DNA of 64,000 nucleotides from DASXMT01 sp963803065 (GTDB lineage Bacteria > Actinomycetota > Acidimicrobiia > Acidimicrobiales > RAAP-2). The stretch covers positions 124,001-188,000 of the forward strand of contig CAWDKW010000004.1 of assembly GCA_963803065.1 (NCBI GenBank). The letters are read 5' to 3'. A program made the position numbers and the translations under genes. Below the pieces are notes generated by a model. That model saw nothing but the letters and a program-made list of their open reading frames with translations, was not told where the DNA came from and ran no database searches. The first letter of the stretch is position 1, and each line of letters opens with the position of its first letter. This document shows, piece by piece, positions 57,578-64,000 of the stretch.

Positions 57578-58027
57578 TCAGGCCGATGGCAGATCGCGCA
57601 CATCGCGCCGGATGGGATGGTCCTCGGGGATCTCGACCAGGTGGATGCGCAGGCCGTCCGGGTCCTCGATCCAGGCCTCGATCAGCCCCCACGGCTCCAG
57701 GCGCGGAGGCCGGACGATGGGCACACCCCGACCGGACAGCTCGGACACCGCCGGCCCCATGTCCCGGACCTGGAGCCACAACGCGATGGGCGGGCTCTCC
57801 TCTCCCGATGGGGACGCCGGCCCGGTGCCGACGGCCGGCGTGCCGGAGACCACGTTCCGCTGTCCGGAGACCTCGAGGAAGCCGCCGCCGAGGAAGTACA
57901 CCACACCCCGGAACGCCCCCGAGCCGAACTCCCGGGCCACGGCCAGGCCGAGCTGGGAGCCGTAGAACTCGAGGGATCGACCGAGGTCGGTCGGGTGGAT
58001 GATCGTCCGGCTGTTGACTACCTCCAT
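57578..58027 (-). CDS. VOC (glyoxalase/bleomycin-resistance) family protein
   Basis: A 149-aa single VOC domain. TIIHPTDLGRSLEFYGSQLG is the first beta-alpha unit; GGGFLEVSGQRNVV and PPIALWLQVRDMGPAVSEL follow; PWGLIEAWIEDPDGLRIHLV is the final metal-site strand (Glu). GAGGGGAGAG precedes the ATG. Substrate cannot be inferred. It lies downstream of the SCP2 gene on the same strand. Confidence 0.86.
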   Translation of the reverse strand: MEVVNSRTIIHPTDLGRSLEFYGSQLGLAVAREFGSGAFRGVVYFLGGGFLEVSGQRNVVSGTPAVGTGPASPSGEESPPIALWLQVRDMGPAVSELSGRGVPIVRPPRLEPWGLIEAWIEDPDGLRIHLVEIPEDHPIRRDVRDLPSA

Positions 58028-58091
58028 GTGCTCTCCCCTCGACCCCCAGGGCCCATCGCGCCCACCACCCCGACGTCGGTTCGGGCGGACC

Positions 58092-58511
58092 TCAGTAGGT
58101 CGTCCCGGCCGCCAGTTCCCCGATGTGGGGCTGGGCGGCCACCAGCATGGCCTGCCCGGCGGCCAGCACGGACAGGTCGCCGCGCACCTTGATGCGCCCG
58201 GTCCTGATGGCGTCGGCCGCCGGCAGCTCGCCGGTGGAGAGGGCGGCGGCGTCCTCATAGGAGAGGACGATGGTGACGTCGGGCCGGGGATCGGGGTCGG
58301 CTCCCTCGACCCGCGCCACCCGTATCGAGCCGGCGTCCGCGGTCAACAGCACGGTGACGTCCCCGTCCGGTCCGCCGTGCACCTGCTGGGCCATGGCGAA
58401 GTGTCCGCTGGAGGCGGCGATGCCGGCGTCGCCGCCCGGCTCGGGCAGCGCCACCCCCTCGAGTGCGGCATCGAAGGCTTCGATCCACTCGGGGCTCAAG
58501 AACCGCGGCAC
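58092..58511 (-). CDS. SCP2 sterol-carrier-type domain protein
   Basis: A 139-aa protein from GTG 58511. FLSPEWIEAFDAALEG at the start and the pattern DVTIVLSYEDAAALSTGEL, IRTGRIKVRGDLSVLAAGQA match bacterial SCP2 domains, which bind lipids or acyl chains. It begins 16 bp after sdhB on the same strand, so it may be cotranscribed. Confidence 0.83.
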   Translation of the reverse strand: MPRFLSPEWIEAFDAALEGVALPEPGGDAGIAASSGHFAMAQQVHGGPDGDVTVLLTADAGSIRVARVEGADPDPRPDVTIVLSYEDAAALSTGELPAADAIRTGRIKVRGDLSVLAAGQAMLVAAQPHIGELAAGTTY

Positions 58512-58527
58512 ACGCGTCCCACCGCCC

Positions 58528-59541
58528 TCAGTCGGCCGGTGCGTTCTCGACCGGCACGACGGGCTCGACCGGCAGGACGGCGGCCGGGCCCTGAGCCGGC
58601 GCCGCGGCTGCCGCCTCGGCCGCGTTGCGCTTGGTCCGGCGCAGGATCTTGCGTCCCAGCCAGGCCACCGGATCGTAGGTGGCGTCGACCACCCGCTCCT
58701 TCAAGGGGATGATGGCGTTGTCGGTGATCTTGATGTGCTCGGGGCAGACCTCGGTGCAACACTTGGTGATGTTGCATTTGCCCAGGCCCTGCTCCTTCTG
58801 GAGCAGCTGACGACGATCGTTGGTGTCGAGGGGGTGCATCTCCAGCTCGGCCGACCGGATGAAGAACCGGGGGCCGGCGTAGGACGTCTTGTTCTCCTCG
58901 TGGTCGCGGATGACGTGGCAGACGTCCTGGCACAGGAAGCACTCGATGCACTTACGGAATTCCTGGCTCCGCTCCACGTCGATCTGCTGCATCCGGTAGC
59001 CGCCGGCCTCGACCTCGTCGTCGGTCTTGGGCCGGGGGGCGAAGGGCGGGACGCGCTTGGCCACCTCGTAGTTGTAGGACACGTCGGTGACCAGGTCCCG
59101 AAGGATGGGAAACGTCCGCAGGGGGGCCACGGTGACCGCCTCGCCCTCGGGCAGGGAGTCCATCCGGGTCATGCACATAAGGGCGGGCTTCCCGTTGATC
59201 TCGGCCGAGCACGACCCGCACTTGCCTGCCTTGCAGTTCCAGCGGCAGGCCAGGTCGGGGGCGTGAACGGCCTGGACCCGATGGATGACGTCGAGGACCA
59301 CTTCGCCCTCTTGGGCCGGGAGCTCGTAGGTCTCGAAATCGCCGCCGTCGGCATCGCCGCGCCAGAGGTACATGGTCAACCCCCCGCTGTCCTGTACCGG
59401 CTCCACCGGGTCGGAGGGAGCGGGTGCAGCCGAGGGAGGGGTCCCGCGGTCGGCCTCGGGGCGTTCGTCGCCGGTGTCGCCGGTGGTGCCGACCGGAGCG
59501 CCGGGCTCGCTCGATTCCTCGGTCAGGGTCTCATCAGCCAT
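58528..59541 (-). CDS. sdhB: Succinate dehydrogenase iron-sulfur subunit
   Basis: It carries electrons from SdhA to the membrane. The [2Fe-2S] site is CRWNCKAGKCGSC, the next cluster CIECFLCQDVC, the third CNITKCCTEVCPEHIK. From ATG 59541 the product is 337 aa; residues 1-50 are an acidic Pro-rich extension before MYLWRGDADGGDFETYELP, where the normal protein begins. The C-terminus adds an Ala/Pro tail. The ATG overlaps the proper sdhA stop (TGATG). The three clusters fit the Sdh1-type order. Confidence 0.92.
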   Translation of the reverse strand: MADETLTEESSEPGAPVGTTGDTGDERPEADRGTPPSAAPAPSDPVEPVQDSGGLTMYLWRGDADGGDFETYELPAQEGEVVLDVIHRVQAVHAPDLACRWNCKAGKCGSCSAEINGKPALMCMTRMDSLPEGEAVTVAPLRTFPILRDLVTDVSYNYEVAKRVPPFAPRPKTDDEVEAGGYRMQQIDVERSQEFRKCIECFLCQDVCHVIRDHEENKTSYAGPRFFIRSAELEMHPLDTNDRRQLLQKEQGLGKCNITKCCTEVCPEHIKITDNAIIPLKERVVDATYDPVAWLGRKILRRTKRNAAEAAAAAPAQGPAAVLPVEPVVPVENAPAD

Positions 59542-61383
59542 CACTGCGCCTCCTCGAACAGGGCCGCGAGCTCGTCGGGCATCACCGGCAGGGGCTCGGG
59601 GTCGATGGTGATGCTGCGCACCGGCGGGACGCCGCCGGGGCCGCCGGTGACGCTCGGCGTCGGCCGGGATGCGCTGGACGAAGTTGACCTTGCCCAGCTC
59701 GGGGTCGGCCAGCGGGTAGTCGTCCCGGGTATGTCCGCCGCGGCTCTCCTTCCGGTTCAGCGCCCCCTGGGCCACCATCCGGGACACGGTCAGCATGGAG
59801 GGCAGGTCGGTGGCCAGGTTCCACCCCGGGTTGTAGGGGCGACCACCGCTGATGCTGATGTTGGAGGCTCGCTCCTCGAGCTCCTCGATCCTGCCCAGGG
59901 CCTCTTTCAGCTCGGCATCGGTCCTGATGATCCCGACCAGGCTCTGCATGGTCCGCTGGAGTTCGTGGTGCACCTCATAGGGGTTCTCCCCCTCCTCGCG
60001 CTCGAAGGGGGCCCGGGCCGCGGCCACCGCCTCGTCCACCTCGGCCTGGTCGACCGACGGGGCACCCGTGCGCCCCTTGGCGTACTCCGCCGCCCCCAGC
60101 CCGGCCCGCCGACCGAAGACCAGGAGGTCCGACAGCGAGTTCCCGCCCAGCCGGTTGGCGCCGTGCAACCCGGCAGCCACCTCGCCGGCGGCGAAGAGGC
60201 CCGGTGCGGTGGCCGCCTCCGAGTCGGCGTCCACCCGGATCCCGCCCATCACGTAGTGGCAGGTCGGCCCGACCTCCATGGCCTCGGTGGTGATGTCCAC
60301 GCCGGCCAGCTCTTTGAACTGGTGGTACATCGACGGAAGCCGGCGCCGGATGTACTCGGCGCTCCGGCGGCTGGCGATGTCGAGGTAGACGCCGCCGTGC
60401 GGGCTGCCCCGGCCCGCCTTCACCTCGGTGTTGATCGACCGGGCCACCTCGTCGCGAGGGAGCAGCTCCGGCGTTCGCCGGCCGAGGGAGTGGTCCTCGT
60501 ACCACCGGTCCGCCTCCTCCTCGGTGTCCGCCGTCTCGGCCGCGAACATCTCGGGGATGTAGTTGAACATGAAGCGCGTGCCCTCCGAGTTCCGGAGCAC
60601 GCCGCCGTCGCCCCGGACCCCCTCGGTGACGAGGATTCCCCGCACCGACAGCGGCCACACCATGCCGGTCGGGTGGAACTGCACCGACTCCATGTCGATG
60701 AGGTCCGCGCCCGCCCACAGGGCCATGGCGTGCCCGTCCCCGGTCGACTCCCAGGAGTTCGAGGTGTACAGCCAGCTCTTGCCGATGCTCCCGGTGGCCA
60801 GCACCACCGCCTTGGCCTTGAACACCACGAAGTCGCCGCTCGGTCGCCAGTAGCCGACCAGGCCCGAGACGGTGCCGTCGCTGTCCCGCAGCAGGCGGAG
60901 GACCTTGACCTCCATGAACACGTCGATGCCGTCGGTCACCGCCTTTTGCTGCAGGGTGCGGATGAGCTCCAAACCGGTGCGGTCGCCCACGTGGGCCAGT
61001 CGGGCGAAGCGGTGGCCGCCGAAGTCCCGCTGCAGGATCAGTCCGTCCTTGGTCCGGTCGAAGAGCGCCCCCCAGTCCTCGAGCTCGCGGACCCGGTCGG
61101 GAGCCTCCTGGGCGTGGAGCTGGGCCATCCGCCAGTTGTTCAGCATCTTGCCGCCGCGCATGGTGTCCCGGAAGTGCACCTGCCAGCTGTCCTCGGAGTA
61201 CACGTTCCCGAGGGCGGCGGCCACGCCGCCTTCGGCCATCACCGTGTGCGCCTTGCCCAACAGGGACTTGCACACCAGTGCCGTGCGCATCCCGCTCGCA
61301 TTGGCCTCGATGGCGGCCCGGAGTCCGGCACCGCCGGCGCCGATGACGATGATGTCGAATTCGTGGGTCTCGTACTCTGCCAT
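59541..61383 (-). CDS. sdhA: Succinate dehydrogenase flavoprotein subunit, with +1 frame break near the C-terminus
   Basis: It oxidises succinate to fumarate. From ATG 61383 it reads MAEYETHEFDIIVIGAGGAG; the FAD-linked His is in KAHTVMAEGGVAAAL; substrate-site blocks are QFHPTGMVWPLSVRGILVTE, GPTCHYVMGGI and HGANRLGGNSLSDLLVFGRR. The frame is sound to KVNFVQR (about 59671). From about 59621 the true frame is shifted by one: it reads VRSITIDPEPLPVMPDELAA LFEEAQ and stops at 59543-59541, overlapping sdhB. In the unshifted frame there is no stop and SdhA would fuse to SdhB (951 aa). Third-position GC supports the shift. Sequencing error or mutation. Confidence 0.88.
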
Positions 61384-61396
61384 GTCCTCAGTCCCT

Positions 61397-62221
61397 CTAG
61401 AAGTGGAAGCCGGCGTCATGGATGGTGCCGCTCGCCACCAGGCGCACGTACAGGTCGGTCAGGGCCACGAACACCAGGCTCATCCAGGCGAACTGCATGT
61501 GCCTCGCATTGAGGGGCGTCAAGACCTTCCAGACCTTGTGCCTGATCGGGGACTTGGAGAACTGCTTCACGCCGCCGCCGCACAGATGGCGGCAGGCGTG
61601 GCAGCTGATCGAGTACAGCCACAAGAGGACGGCGTTGATGGCCAGGACGACCGTGCCCACGCTGATGCCGATGCCCTGTCCCGGTTGCTGGAAGGCCACG
61701 ACGACGTCGATGGTCAGGATCACGTTGAACACCAGGCCGGCATAGAAGAAGTACCGGTGGATGTTCTGGAGGACGAGGGGGAAGCGGGACTCGCCGGTGT
61801 AGGAGTCATGGGCGTCGGCCACCGAGCACGAGGGCGGCGACAGCCAGAAGGACCGGTAGTAGGCCTTCCGGTAGTAGTAGCAGGTGAGCCGGAAGCCCAG
61901 CGGGAAGATGAGGATGAGCAGCGCCGGGGAGATGGTCCACCAGGTGATGATCGTCCCCGGGTGGCTGCCGGGGACGCAGCTGGCCGTGAGGCAGGGCGAG
62001 TAGAACGGCGAGATCAGGTTCCGATGGACGGCGGCGCCGGCGAAGTAGTCCTTGTTCGAGAACGCGGCCCAGGTGGCATAGCCCACGAAGGCGGTCAGCA
62101 CGGTGGCCGTGACCACGGGCAGGACCCACCAGGTGTCCCTGCGCAGGGTGGGGACGGGCGGGCCGCCGCGTACCCCTCCCAGGACCACCGGGGTAACTGT
62201 TGCGTCCTCCAACGTGGTCAA
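61397..62221 (-). CDS. sdhC: Succinate dehydrogenase membrane anchor, Sdh1 type
   Basis: The haem/quinone anchor. TTG 62221 with AGGGAGG six bases upstream gives 274 aa, near the mycobacterial Sdh1 anchor; ATG 62248 is a longer option without a good site. Five membrane segments are visible (VLPVVTATVLTAFVGYATWA, WTISPALLILIFPLGFRL, FFYAGLVFNVILTIDVVVAF, VGTVVLAINAVLLWLYSIS, MSLVFVALTDLYVRLV). Candidate ligand His lie in VHRNLISPFY, NIHRYFFYAG and SCHACRHLCGG. Order sdhC-sdhA-sdhB on the minus strand. Confidence 0.85.
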   Translation of the reverse strand: MTTLEDATVTPVVLGGVRGGPPVPTLRRDTWWVLPVVTATVLTAFVGYATWAAFSNKDYFAGAAVHRNLISPFYSPCLTASCVPGSHPGTIITWWTISPALLILIFPLGFRLTCYYYRKAYYRSFWLSPPSCSVADAHDSYTGESRFPLVLQNIHRYFFYAGLVFNVILTIDVVVAFQQPGQGIGISVGTVVLAINAVLLWLYSISCHACRHLCGGGVKQFSKSPIRHKVWKVLTPLNARHMQFAWMSLVFVALTDLYVRLVASGTIHDAGFHF

Positions 62222-62411
62222 GCCGAGCCTCCCTCTAGTGGCCTGCATAAGGCCTGGAATTCCGCGCGAGCCGTAGGGCCCGGAGCGGCTGACGGTGCAA
62301 CATCTTTCCACTCCGCGGGGGATGGTGTGAAACTGCGCTGCCGCCGGAGCGGCGAGGGGCGGCGAACTGCGCCCGCCCCCGGGCGCGGAACGAGACGCCC
62401 CCGGGCACGCG

Positions 62412-62417
62412 TAGGCT
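62412..62417 (+). promoter_or_regulatory. Candidate -10 of the AAA ATPase gene, leaderless
   Basis: TAGGCT ends seven bases before ATG 62425. The 203-bp divergent gap to sdhC has no other clear promoter. Confidence 0.4.
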
Positions 62418-62424
62418 CGTCCCC

Positions 62425-63900
62425 ATGACCCCGCCCGAGTTCACCGAAGCCGCTGATCTCAACGAGGCCCCTGCCGGCCCGCCCCCGGATGTCACGACGT
62501 TGGGCCAGCTCAGAGAGTCGAGCTGGCGGCCCTCGACCGTAGCCGCCGAGATCAGGCGCAATGCCGCCGCCCGGATCGCCGCCGGCGAGCCCCTGGTCCG
62601 GGGCCTCCTGGGCTTCGACGACACCGTGCTGCCCCAGCTCGAGAACGCCGTCCTCGCCGGCCACGACATCATCCTCCTGGGGGAGCGGGGACAGGCCAAG
62701 ACCCGCCTGATCCGCTCGCTGGTGGCCCTGCTCGACGAATGGCTGCCCATCGTCGCCCATTCGGAGATCAACGACGACCCGTTCGCCCCCGTCTCCCGCT
62801 ACGCCAGGGACCTCGTCGCCGAGCAGGGCGACGACACGCCCATCTCCTGGGTCCCGCGGCGTGACCGCTACGGCGAGAAGCTGGCCACGCCGGACACCTC
62901 GATCGCCGACCTCATCGGCGAGGTCGACCCCATAAGGGTGGCCGAGGGCCGGTACCTCTCCGACGAGCTGACCATCCACTACGGGCTGGTCCCCCGGCTC
63001 AACCGGGGCATCTTCGCGGTGAACGAGCTCCCCGACCTGGCCGAGCGGATACAGGTCGGGCTGCTGAACGTGCTCGAGGAGCGCGACGTGCAGATCCGGG
63101 GCCACCGGGTCCGCCTCCCGTTGGACATCATGCTGGTGGCCACGGCGAACCCCGAGGACTACACCAACCGCGGCCGGATCATCACCCCGTTGAAGGACCG
63201 CTTCGGCGCACAGATCCGTACCCATTACCCGCCCGACGCCGAAACCGAGCTGGCCATTGCCCGGTCCGAGTCGAGGGTCCCCGGCGACATCGCCGCCGCC
63301 GGCGGCGGTGTGACCCGGGTCGAGGTGCCCGACTTCATGGCCGAGGTGGTGGCCGAGCTGAGCCAACTGGCCCGCCAGAGCCCCCATCTCAACCAGCGGT
63401 CCGGCGTGTCGGTCCGGCTCACCATCGCCAATTACGAGACGCTGACGGCCAATGCCACCCGCAGGGCCCTCAAGGCTGGCGAGACCGAGGCGGTGCCCCG
63501 GGTGTCGGACCTCCAGGCGCTGGTCGCTTCCACCCAGGGCAAGGTGGAGATCGAGACCTTGGAGGAGGGGCGCGAGGAGCTGCTCATGTCCCAGCTGGTC
63601 TCCGCCGCCGTCCTCATGGTGTTCCGGCGGCGGGTCGCGTTGACCGACCCCCAGGGAGTGGTGGGCGCATTCAGCGAGGACACGGTCGTCCACGCCGGCG
63701 ACGACCTGCCGTCTGCGGCCTACGCAGAGACCCTGACCCGGATGCCCGTGCTGTCCCCACCGGTCCTCGCCCTGGCCGGCTCGGAGGACCCGGCCGTCGT
63801 GGCCAGCGCGTTGGAGTTCGTCCTGGAGGGCCTGCACCTGACCAAGCGGCTCAACAAGGAAGCGGCGGGCACCCGGGCCACCTACCGGGGACGGGGCTGA
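62425..63900 (+). CDS. MoxR/Mg-chelatase-like AAA ATPase
   Basis: A 491-aa AAA+ ATPase of the ChlI/MoxR type. Walker A is LLGERGQAKTRLIRSL; Walker B region is RGIFAVNELPDLAERIQVGL; sensor 1 is VATANPEDYTNRGR; the arginine finger lies in PLKDRFGAQIRTHYP. A helical C-terminal domain follows (RSGVSVRLTIANYETL). Such ATPases work with a von Willebrand-A partner, which here starts five bases downstream. Target unknown; chelatase or protein-activation roles are options. Confidence 0.88.
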   Translation: MTPPEFTEAADLNEAPAGPPPDVTTLGQLRESSWRPSTVAAEIRRNAAARIAAGEPLVRGLLGFDDTVLPQLENAVLAGHDIILLGERGQAKTRLIRSLVALLDEWLPIVAHSEINDDPFAPVSRYARDLVAEQGDDTPISWVPRRDRYGEKLATPDTSIADLIGEVDPIRVAEGRYLSDELTIHYGLVPRLNRGIFAVNELPDLAERIQVGLLNVLEERDVQIRGHRVRLPLDIMLVATANPEDYTNRGRIITPLKDRFGAQIRTHYPPDAETELAIARSESRVPGDIAAAGGGVTRVEVPDFMAEVVAELSQLARQSPHLNQRSGVSVRLTIANYETLTANATRRALKAGETEAVPRVSDLQALVASTQGKVEIETLEEGREELLMSQLVSAAVLMVFRRRVALTDPQGVVGAFSEDTVVHAGDDLPSAAYAETLTRMPVLSPPVLALAGSEDPAVVASALEFVLEGLHLTKRLNKEAAGTRATYRGRG

Positions 63901-63904
63901 GCCG

Positions 63905-64000
63905 GTGGGCTGGCGCTTCGACTACCGCCGTTGGGACGGCACCCAGGACTGGCTGGTCGACGACACCGATGCGGTCCTGGCCGAGCTGACCGACGACCTG
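63905..64000 (+). CDS. VWA-domain partner of the AAA ATPase, N-terminal part only
   Basis: GTG 63905 opens a frame MGWRFDYRRWDGTQDWLVDD that continues past the window end (32 codons seen). Short starts of this kind, with YRRWDG and LAELTDDL, begin von Willebrand-A proteins paired with MoxR-like ATPases. The VWA domain itself is outside the window. Confidence 0.6.
   Translation, partial: MGWRFDYRRWDGTQDWLVDDTDAVLAELTDDL

Noticed and set aside
58528..61383. A genuine SdhA-SdhB fusion as the default call
   Set aside because: The shifted frame gives a coherent C-terminus and a TGATG overlap with sdhB. It is kept as a finding because reads could still prove otherwise.
1..64000. tRNA or rRNA genes
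   Set aside because: No T-loop GGTTCGAATCC-type string with a matching acceptor stem and no rRNA segment was recognised on either strand by eye; a covariance search would be decisive.

Overview
The window is one continuous stretch of a very GC-rich actinobacterial chromosome, most likely class Acidimicrobiia. The evidence is a canonical S10/spc/alpha ribosomal order, GC at nearly every third codon position, frequent GTG/TTG starts, an SdhCAB set of the actinobacterial Sdh1 type, a GuaB3-guaA pair, UbiA-DprE1-DprE2 genes for decaprenyl-phospho-arabinose, and an N-terminal WWQASDGNWYPPE-type motif on a membrane protein that I associate with Acidimicrobiia. Class assignment is inference; no rRNA gene is present.

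Layout. 1-10044: end of rpsS, then rplV-rpsC-rplP-rpmC-rpsQ-rplN-rplX-rplE-rpsZ-rpsH-rplF-rplR-rpsE-rpmD-rplO-secY-adk-map, mostly with overlapping or touching ends. 10130-14863: infA-rpmJ-rpsM-rpsK-rpsD-rpoA-rplQ-truA behind its own promoter. 14966-17409: rplM-rpsI-glmM. 17886-27518: glmS, acpS, NAD(P)HX repair enzyme, alr, alpha/beta hydrolase, family-4 UDG and the tRNA t6A set tsaE-tsaB-rimI-tsaD. 27560-29650: groES-groEL with a perfect CIRCE operator and a UUCG-capped terminator. 29799-31778: three minus-strand accessory genes. 31934-38092: Nudix hydrolase, guaB3, guaA, UvrD/PcrA helicase. 38369-43466: envelope region (secreted phosphodiester-glycosidase-like protein; ubiA-dprE1-dprE2). 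43621-46891: B12-binding mutase domain, sucC, sucD, HAD phosphatase. 46941-52714: secreted protein, purN-purH-folD, cupin, RDD protein, DUF4389 protein. 52934-57333: TMEM175-like channel, metF, icd, mdh, small protein. 57578-62221 (minus): sdhC-sdhA-sdhB, SCP2 and VOC proteins. 62425-64000: MoxR-like AAA ATPase and the start of a VWA partner.

Most of the window is housekeeping: translation, protein export and folding, cell-wall precursor supply (GlmM, GlmS, Alr), purine synthesis (PurN, PurH, GuaB3, GuaA), one-carbon metabolism (FolD, MetF) and central carbon metabolism (Icd, SucCD, SdhCAB, Mdh, B12 mutase domain).

Unusual features. (1) DprE1 carries Ala where the benzothiazinone-target Cys of M. 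tuberculosis lies, and has a histone-like Lys/Ala tail. (2) L22 and L29, neighbours at the ribosomal exit tunnel, both have long acidic tails. (3) infA and the HAD phosphatase can only keep their conserved N-termini without extension by starting at CTG, each after a good Shine-Dalgarno. (4) sdhA and the B12-domain gene each show a +1 reading-frame break, recognisable from third-position GC. (5) Many genes have a TANNNT -10 hexamer 6-9 nt before the start codon, which suggests leaderless mRNAs. (6) Short tandem duplications sit at many gene junctions, including a hairpin array before glmS. I found no clear defence system, prophage, insertion sequence, CRISPR array or tRNA gene.
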